A stretch of 64,000 nt of DNA from Eleftheria terrae (GTDB lineage Bacteria; Pseudomonadota; Gammaproteobacteria; Burkholderiales; Burkholderiaceae_C). A program made the position numbers and the translations under genes. Below, piece by piece: positions 57,485-64,000 of the stretch (within the stretch, counting starts at the first letter, position 1; each line of letters opens with the position of its first letter). The stretch lies in assembly GCF_030419005.1 (NCBI RefSeq), contig NZ_CP106951.1, forward strand, positions 3,782,001 through 3,846,000, written 5' to 3'. The notes under the pieces were generated by a model. It was not told the DNA's origin. It made no database searches and was given only the letters and a program-made list of their open reading frames with translations.

Positions 57485-58434
57485 AGCTGCTTTTCATTGC
57501 CGATCCGCTCGACCACTTCAAGATCTACAAGGACACCACCTTCGCCATGATGCGCGAGGCGGCCGCCCGCGGGCACACGCTGTGGGCCTGCGAGCCGCAG
57601 CAGCTGTCCTGGCGCAGCGGCGGGCGCGTTACCGCGCTGGCCCAGTCCATCACGCTGACCGGCGAGGCCGAGCGCTGGTGGCGGGCCGAGCCGGCGGCGC
57701 CGCTGGCGCTGGCCGAGTTCGACGCGGTGCTGATGCGCAAGGACCCGCCCTTCGACAGCGAGTACTTCTACGCCACCCACCTGCTGGAGCAGGCCGAGCG
57801 CGAAGGGGCGCGCGTCTTCAACAGCCCGCGCTCGCTGCGCGACCATCCCGAGAAGCTGGCGGTGATGGAGTTCCCGCAGCACGTCACGCCCACCCTGGTG
57901 AGCCGCGATGCGGACGAGATCCGCCGCTTCCATGCCGAGCACCGCGACATCATCCTCAAGCCGCTGGATGGCATGGGCGGCATGGGGATCTTCCGGGTGG
58001 GCGCCGACGGGCTCAACCTCGGCAGCATCATCGAGACGCTGAACCAGCACGGCAGCCGCACGGTGATGGTGCAGCGCTTCATCCCGGAGATCGTCCACGG
58101 CGACAAGCGGGTGCTGATCGTCGGCGGCGAGCCGGTGCCCTTCGTGCTGGCCCGCATTCCGCAGGGCAGCGAGGTGCGCGGCAACCTGGCCGCAGGCGGC
58201 AAGGGGGTGGCCCAGCCGCTGGACGCGGTGGACCGCGAGACGGCACAGGTCATCGGCCGGGTGCTGGCGCCGCGCGGGCTGCTGCTGATCGGTCTGGACA
58301 TCATCGGCGACCGGGTCACCGAGATCAACGTGACCAGCCCGACCTGCTTCCAGGAGATCCAGCAGCAGACCGGCTTCGATGTGGCGCGATGCTTCATCGA
58401 CGCCCTGGAGCGCGCCGCGGCCGCGGCGCGCTGA
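57481..58434 (+). CDS. gshB: Glutathione synthetase
   Basis: The 317-aa ATP-grasp enzyme begins MKLLFIADPLDHFKIYKDTT and has the GshB sequence run: VLMRKDPPFDSEYFY, FNSPRSLRDHPEKLAVMEFP, ILKPLDGMGGMGIFR (phosphate loop), GDKRVLIV and EINVTSPTCFQEI (metal and substrate loop). It adds glycine to gamma-glutamylcysteine. It overlaps benE by 4 bases; this link is unusual and may be only positional. Confidence 0.95.
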   Translation: MKLLFIADPLDHFKIYKDTTFAMMREAAARGHTLWACEPQQLSWRSGGRVTALAQSITLTGEAERWWRAEPAAPLALAEFDAVLMRKDPPFDSEYFYATHLLEQAEREGARVFNSPRSLRDHPEKLAVMEFPQHVTPTLVSRDADEIRRFHAEHRDIILKPLDGMGGMGIFRVGADGLNLGSIIETLNQHGSRTVMVQRFIPEIVHGDKRVLIVGGEPVPFVLARIPQGSEVRGNLAAGGKGVAQPLDAVDRETAQVIGRVLAPRGLLLIGLDIIGDRVTEINVTSPTCFQEIQQQTGFDVARCFIDALERAAAAAR

Positions 58435-58461
58435 ACACTGCCTCGCACCGGGAGCACCGTG

Positions 58462-59292
58462 ATGGACGACCACCGCCTCGACCTGGACGCCTACCTGCAG
58501 CACATCGGCTACGACGGCCCGCGCACGCCGACACTGGCGACCTTGCGCGGGCTGGTGGGCTGCCACGCCCAGACCCTTCCGTTCGAGAACCTGAGCCCGC
58601 TGCTGGGCCAGCCGGTGGAGCTCGATGTCGGCGCGCTGCAGCGCAAGCTGGTGGAGGGGGGCCGCGGCGGCTACTGCTACGAGCACAACCTGCTGTTCGC
58701 CGAGGTGCTGCGGGCCATCGGCTTCGAGGTTGGCGGCCTGGCGGCGCGCGTGGTGTGGGGGCGCGGCGACGACACCATCACGCCGCGCAGCCACATGCTG
58801 CTGCGGGTCGAGCTGGAAGGCCGCAGCCGCATCGTCGACGTCGGCTTCGGCGGCCTCACGCTGACCGGCGTGCTGGACCTGCAGGCCGAGGTCGAGCAGG
58901 ACACGCCGCATGAGCGCTTCCGCCTGCTGCCGGCCGAGCATGGCAGCTACCTGATGCAGGCCCAGCTGGGCAGCGAGTGGAAGTCGCTGTACCGCTTCGA
59001 CCTGCAGCCGCAGGAGCGCATCGACTACGAAGTGAGCAGCTGGTACCTCTGCCACCATCCCGACTCCCACTTCCTGCAGGGACTGATGGCCGCCCGCGCG
59101 GCGCCCGGCGGCCGGGTGGCCCTGCGCAACAACCAGCTCAGCGTGCACCGGCTGGGCGGCGACGCGCAGCGCCGCACGCTCGGCACGGCCGCGGAGCTGC
59201 GCGCGGTGCTGGAGACTGACCTGCTGATCGCGCTGCCCGACCTGCCGGAGCTGGATGCGCTGCTGGAGCGGCTGGCGGCCCTGCCCGCCTGA
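58462..59292 (+). CDS. nat: Arylamine N-acetyltransferase
   Basis: The 276-aa protein shows the NAT catalytic triad: C72 (RGGYCYEHN), H111 (PRSHMLLRV) and D126 (IVDVGFGG). NATs transfer acetyl (or other acyl) groups from CoA to arylamines, hydrazines and some small-molecule precursors. GGGAG about 8 bases upstream supports ATG 58462; a GTG directly before is in frame. It follows gshB by 27 bases and may be in the same transcript. Confidence 0.94.
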   Translation: MDDHRLDLDAYLQHIGYDGPRTPTLATLRGLVGCHAQTLPFENLSPLLGQPVELDVGALQRKLVEGGRGGYCYEHNLLFAEVLRAIGFEVGGLAARVVWGRGDDTITPRSHMLLRVELEGRSRIVDVGFGGLTLTGVLDLQAEVEQDTPHERFRLLPAEHGSYLMQAQLGSEWKSLYRFDLQPQERIDYEVSSWYLCHHPDSHFLQGLMAARAAPGGRVALRNNQLSVHRLGGDAQRRTLGTAAELRAVLETDLLIALPDLPELDALLERLAALPA

Positions 59293-59404
59293 GGCCGGGC
59301 ACGCCGGCGGCCGCCTGGGCGCGGCATGATCCGGCCGGCAGGGTGGGGGCGGATAATCGGCGGTTTTCGCCGCCTGCGGCCGCGCTGCCGTCTACTCTCC
59401 CATC

Positions 59405-61285
<1,881 letters not shown>

Positions 61286-61375
61286 AGCGTCAGGCCGGCG
61301 GCAAACGGACGGGCGCCGGCCCGTCGTTGGCCAGCCGCGGCAGCGCGCTGGCGGCCGCGGCCGCTCGGCCGCACC

Positions 61376-62170
61376 TCAGCCGTGGCGGCGGCGCAAGCCC
61401 AGGTTGGCCAGCCAGGACTCGGCGGACGAGCTGGGCAGCGCCCGGCTGATGATCAGGCCCGACTGCAGGTAGAGCGCATTGAGCAGCCGCACCGCATGCT
61501 CGCGGCCCTGGCCGATGAGGTCGGACAGTTCGCGCAGCGTCACCGGCTGGGTGCGCATGTGGCGCACCACCGCGCGCTGTGCGGCGGTCAGCGGCAGCAT
61601 GCGCAGGTCCAGGCCGGGGGTGGTGCGGTAGCAGGCATTGCCGGCGATCTCGGGCAGCAGCTCGGTGCGGCTGCCCCGCATGGCCAGGTCCCACAACAGC
61701 GGTGCGATGGGGTGGTAGCACGACAGCGGTGCCACCAGCGAGGCTTCGTCATTGCCGGGAGCGCGCAGCACCGCCGGCTCGATGCGCAGCACCTTCAACA
61801 AGGCCAGGCGCTGCAGCAGGTAGGTGTCGGGCTCGGCCGGGCAGTGGAACAGGCGCTCGCGCGGGAACACGGTGACCGGCACCACATAGCCGCCCGCTTC
61901 GCAGTGCACCACCACGCTCTGGGCGTGGCGCAGGCAGGCGGCCAGTACCTCGAGCACCTCGGTGCCGCTGGGGCGGTGCTCGAAGCGCTGCAGGTCGGCC
62001 AGCAGCGACGGGCTCAGCGCCGTCAGGCGGGGCAGGGCGGTGGTCGCGCCAGGCTGGCGTGCCAACTCGTCCAGATATCGCTGGAAGACGCTGGCACGCA
62101 TCAACTCGGGTTCGCCGAAGGGGATGGTGGTTTCGTTCATCAGCAGGAAGGGGTGCCCTGGCAGCGTCAT
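61376..62170 (-). CDS. Unknown protein with C-terminal winged-helix-like segment
   Basis: I do not recognise the family of this 264-aa protein. No signal peptide or membrane helix. Residues about 60-150 look mixed alpha/beta (VVVHCEAGGYVVPVTVFPRERLF). The C-terminal part (LTAAQRAVVRHMRTQPVTLR, then ELSDLIGQGREHAVRLLNALY) reads like a winged-helix DNA-binding segment. It could be a regulator or a cyclic-nucleotide/PilZ-type signalling protein; neither is shown. The start may also be ATG 62140 (MNETTIPFGEPE). It is between uup (convergent) and the MocR gene. Confidence 0.72.
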   Translation of the reverse strand: MTLPGHPFLLMNETTIPFGEPELMRASVFQRYLDELARQPGATTALPRLTALSPSLLADLQRFEHRPSGTEVLEVLAACLRHAQSVVVHCEAGGYVVPVTVFPRERLFHCPAEPDTYLLQRLALLKVLRIEPAVLRAPGNDEASLVAPLSCYHPIAPLLWDLAMRGSRTELLPEIAGNACYRTTPGLDLRMLPLTAAQRAVVRHMRTQPVTLRELSDLIGQGREHAVRLLNALYLQSGLIISRALPSSSAESWLANLGLRRRHG

Positions 62171-62331
62171 TGGTGGAGACGCTGGAGCTCCACAATGCCC
62201 GTCTCAACAGAAACGAGGCCTTGCATTTGTATGTGTTGGTGACTGTACTTGAGGAAGGGGGCCCTCCAGCCAGAAAACAATGCGGCGAGCTCGGCATTAG
62301 GGTAAATACCACGATTGTGACCGGTCGGAAG

Positions 62332-63780
62332 TCACAAGCGGCCGCGGATCCGGTTGAAGTCGGTCCAGAACTGGCTGTCCTGCGTGTTGGCGAAATTGAT
62401 GCGCATCAGCGTCGACGGCTGCCGCACCGCGTGGAAGAGGGAGCCCGGCGCCAGCAGGTAGCCCTCATCCAGCATCACCTGCGCGAGGCGGTCGGTGTCC
62501 ACCCCGGTGTCGAGCCATCCGAACAGGCCGGCCGGCTCGTTCACGAAGCGGCAGCCGGCCTTCAGCGCCAGCTGCACGCTGCGTGAGCGGGCCCCGTCCA
62601 GCCGGGCGCGCACACGCTCGGCATGGCGGCGAATCTGGCCCTGCTCCAGGCAGTGCGCCAAGGCCTGCTCGAACAGCGCCGGCGTGGTGAGCGTGGTGAG
62701 CAGCTTGGTGTCGATGAAACGCTCCACCAGTGCCGGGGGTGCCGCCAGGTAGCCGACGCGCCAGTTCGGCGCCAGGATCTTGGCAAAGCCGCTGACATAG
62801 ATGGTGCGCTGCAGCGCGTCCAGGGCGCACATGCGGGTGGCGTGCGGCGTGGCCAGGTGCGAGTAGGTGTCGTCCTCCACCACCAGGAAGTCGTGCTGCT
62901 GCGCCAGGCGCAGCACGCGATGGGCGTTGCTGGGCGTCAGGCACAGGCCGGTGGGGTTGTGCAGCACGCTGACGCTGATGAACAGCTTGGGCCGGTGTTG
63001 CGGCTCATGCGCCTCGCAGTAGTTGGCGATGACGTCGAGGTCCGGGCCGTCTTCGCGGCGCGGCACGGGCAGGATGCGCATGCCCATCTGCGTCAGCCGC
63101 GCGAACTCCACCGCCCAGCCCGGCTCGTCCACCATCACGGCATCACCTGCCTTGAGCAGGGTGCGGCAGATCACGTCCAGCGCATGGGTGGCGCCCACCG
63201 TGGTGACGATCTGGCCCGGCGCGGCCTCGATGTCCATGCTGCGCAGCTTGTGGCTCAGGGCCCGGCGCAGCGCCGGGTCGCCGGCCGGTTCGCCGTACTG
63301 CAGCGACAGCGCGCGCAGGTTGGCGGCGTGCGTGACGCGCCGCACGGCGGCCCCAAGGATCGGGCTTTCCAGCCAGTCGGCCGGCAGCACGCCCATGCCG
63401 GGCGCCCCCTTCATCTGCTCGCCATGCGCATCGACCTGCCGGAACATGCCGCGGATCAGGGTGGCTGCGTCCACCGGCGGCTGCACCCGCGGCCCGGCGG
63501 GCGGCCGTGCCTGGCGCTCGCCGGCGGCCACCTCCGCCCGCGGATCACCCCGCGATTCCCGCACGTAGAAGCCGCGGTTGCGGCGTGCCTCGATGAGGCC
63601 CTGCGCCAGCAGCTGGTCATAGGCAGCCACCACGGTGTAGGGGCTGACTTCATGCCGCTGCGCGCACTCGCGCACCGAGGGCAGGCGGGCACCCGGCGGC
63701 AGCAGTCGGTCGCGGATGCGCTGGGCATAGCGGTTGGCAAGCTGGTCGGTCAGGGTTTCTGACGGGGAGCGGGTGAGCAT
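62332..63780 (-). CDS. MocR/GntR family regulator with aminotransferase domain
   Basis: The 482-aa protein fuses an N-terminal GntR winged helix (about 5-75: PPGARLPSVRECAQRHEVSP, YTVVAAYDQLLAQGLIEARR) with a fold-type I aminotransferase domain (about 115-482) whose PLP lysine is in SGFAKILAPNWRVGYL. MocR regulators use PLP or its adducts with amino compounds as signals (PdxR, GabR and TauR are examples). ATG 63780 begins at the helix-turn-helix; the longer frame upstream overlaps the repeated operator sites. It is divergent from the gene at 63966. Confidence 0.92.
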   Translation of the reverse strand: MLTRSPSETLTDQLANRYAQRIRDRLLPPGARLPSVRECAQRHEVSPYTVVAAYDQLLAQGLIEARRNRGFYVRESRGDPRAEVAAGERQARPPAGPRVQPPVDAATLIRGMFRQVDAHGEQMKGAPGMGVLPADWLESPILGAAVRRVTHAANLRALSLQYGEPAGDPALRRALSHKLRSMDIEAAPGQIVTTVGATHALDVICRTLLKAGDAVMVDEPGWAVEFARLTQMGMRILPVPRREDGPDLDVIANYCEAHEPQHRPKLFISVSVLHNPTGLCLTPSNAHRVLRLAQQHDFLVVEDDTYSHLATPHATRMCALDALQRTIYVSGFAKILAPNWRVGYLAAPPALVERFIDTKLLTTLTTPALFEQALAHCLEQGQIRRHAERVRARLDGARSRSVQLALKAGCRFVNEPAGLFGWLDTGVDTDRLAQVMLDEGYLLAPGSLFHAVRQPSTLMRINFANTQDSQFWTDFNRIRGRL

Positions 63781-63805
63781 GGTGCGTCTCTGTGCTGGCA
63801 ATTGA

Positions 63806-63857
63806 ACCGGTACAGCCGATGTGATGAGACGGCGAGCTGTATCGGTGCTGTATTGGT
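63806..63857. promoter_or_regulatory. MocR operator: one inverted and two direct half-sites
   Basis: ACCGGTACAGC (63806-63816) is the reverse complement of GCTGTACCGGT; GCTGTATCGGT (63836-63846) and GCTGTATTGGT (63847-63857) are adjacent direct repeats of nearly the same 11-mer. MocR proteins commonly bind such direct and inverted repeats between their own gene and the divergent target, which fits this position. Confidence 0.75.
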
Positions 63858-63965
63858 GTCTGATCATAGACTGGCTTGCATGAAGCCTCCAGTGCCGTCT
63901 TCTCCTTGTTGCAGCGCCCGTTGCGCCGGGCCGAGGCCCGGCCACATCATGGGAGGCCGGCCGTG

Positions 63966-64000
63966 ATGGATCGAGAGTCGGCCGCGCTGCGGGCGCAGGG
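63966..64000 (+). CDS. Start of a divergent gene, probable MocR target (partial)
   Basis: ATG at 63966 follows GGGAGG by 9 bases and opens a frame (MDRESAALRAQG) that runs off the window. Position opposite the MocR gene, with operator repeats between, suggests it is the regulated gene, often a transporter or an enzyme of amine metabolism. Twelve residues are too few to name it. Confidence 0.4.
   Translation, partial: MDRESAALRAQ

Overview
The window is high-GC chromosomal DNA from a betaproteobacterium, most likely order Burkholderiales (Leptothrix/Rubrivivax/Caldimonas-like). The evidence is a PhaM-type PHA granule protein, a DUF3567 protein, general porins ending in Phe, a two-gene methionine synthase with an SAH riboswitch, the glnK-amtB-gshA order and a proteobacterial-type GshA. 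I see no rRNA, tRNA, CRISPR array, insertion sequence or phage gene. All assignments come from reading the sequence; no database search was run.

Layout. 1-7.2 kb: housekeeping genes (partial FIST-like gene, phaM, retropepsin-like protease, pirin, two tandem porins, a FAH-family protein lacking its E-x-E metal motif, DUF3108, DUF3567). 7.8-17.7 kb: the most unusual region. A divergent MFS exporter faces an eight-gene collinear operon: DUF1611 protein, degenerate EPSP-synthase homologue, PhyH-type dioxygenase, HisC-like aminotransferase, two ATP-grasp ligases, haem-oxygenase-fold diiron protein and a dedicated [2Fe-2S] ferredoxin. This looks like an NRPS-independent pathway for a small peptide-like or amino-acid-derived metabolite; I cannot match it to a known product. 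17.9-23.6 kb: metH in two pieces separated by two opposite-strand OmpA-family lipoproteins, with a SAH riboswitch before the second piece. 23.8-27.2 kb: a DUF1800/DUF1501 secreted pair, followed by a (GGGCT)n G-quadruplex repeat. 27.4-34 kb: TetR repressor, AcrR-type palindrome and a complete RND tripartite efflux operon.

34.3-44.4 kb: 2OG oxygenase, GNAT, lipoprotein, Bcr/CflA-type exporter, then a GH74 xyloglucanase with CBM2 and a convergent sugar-binding protein that share an identical 14-bp LacI-type palindrome, and an unrecognised 549-aa protein with effector-like features. 44.4-50.6 kb: ClpP-like protease divergent from an ECF sigma factor, a candidate amidase-toxin/immunity pair, a serine beta-lactamase-fold hydrolase and comM. 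50.8-61.3 kb: glnK-amtB behind a good sigma-54 promoter and NtrC half-sites, then gshA, kup, benE, gshB, arylamine N-acetyltransferase and uup. 61.4-64 kb: an unknown winged-helix-like protein and a MocR regulator with repeated operator half-sites before a gene that runs off the window.

Functionally the window mixes core nitrogen, glutathione, potassium and one-carbon metabolism with accessory modules for xyloglucan use, multidrug efflux, competition and specialised metabolism.
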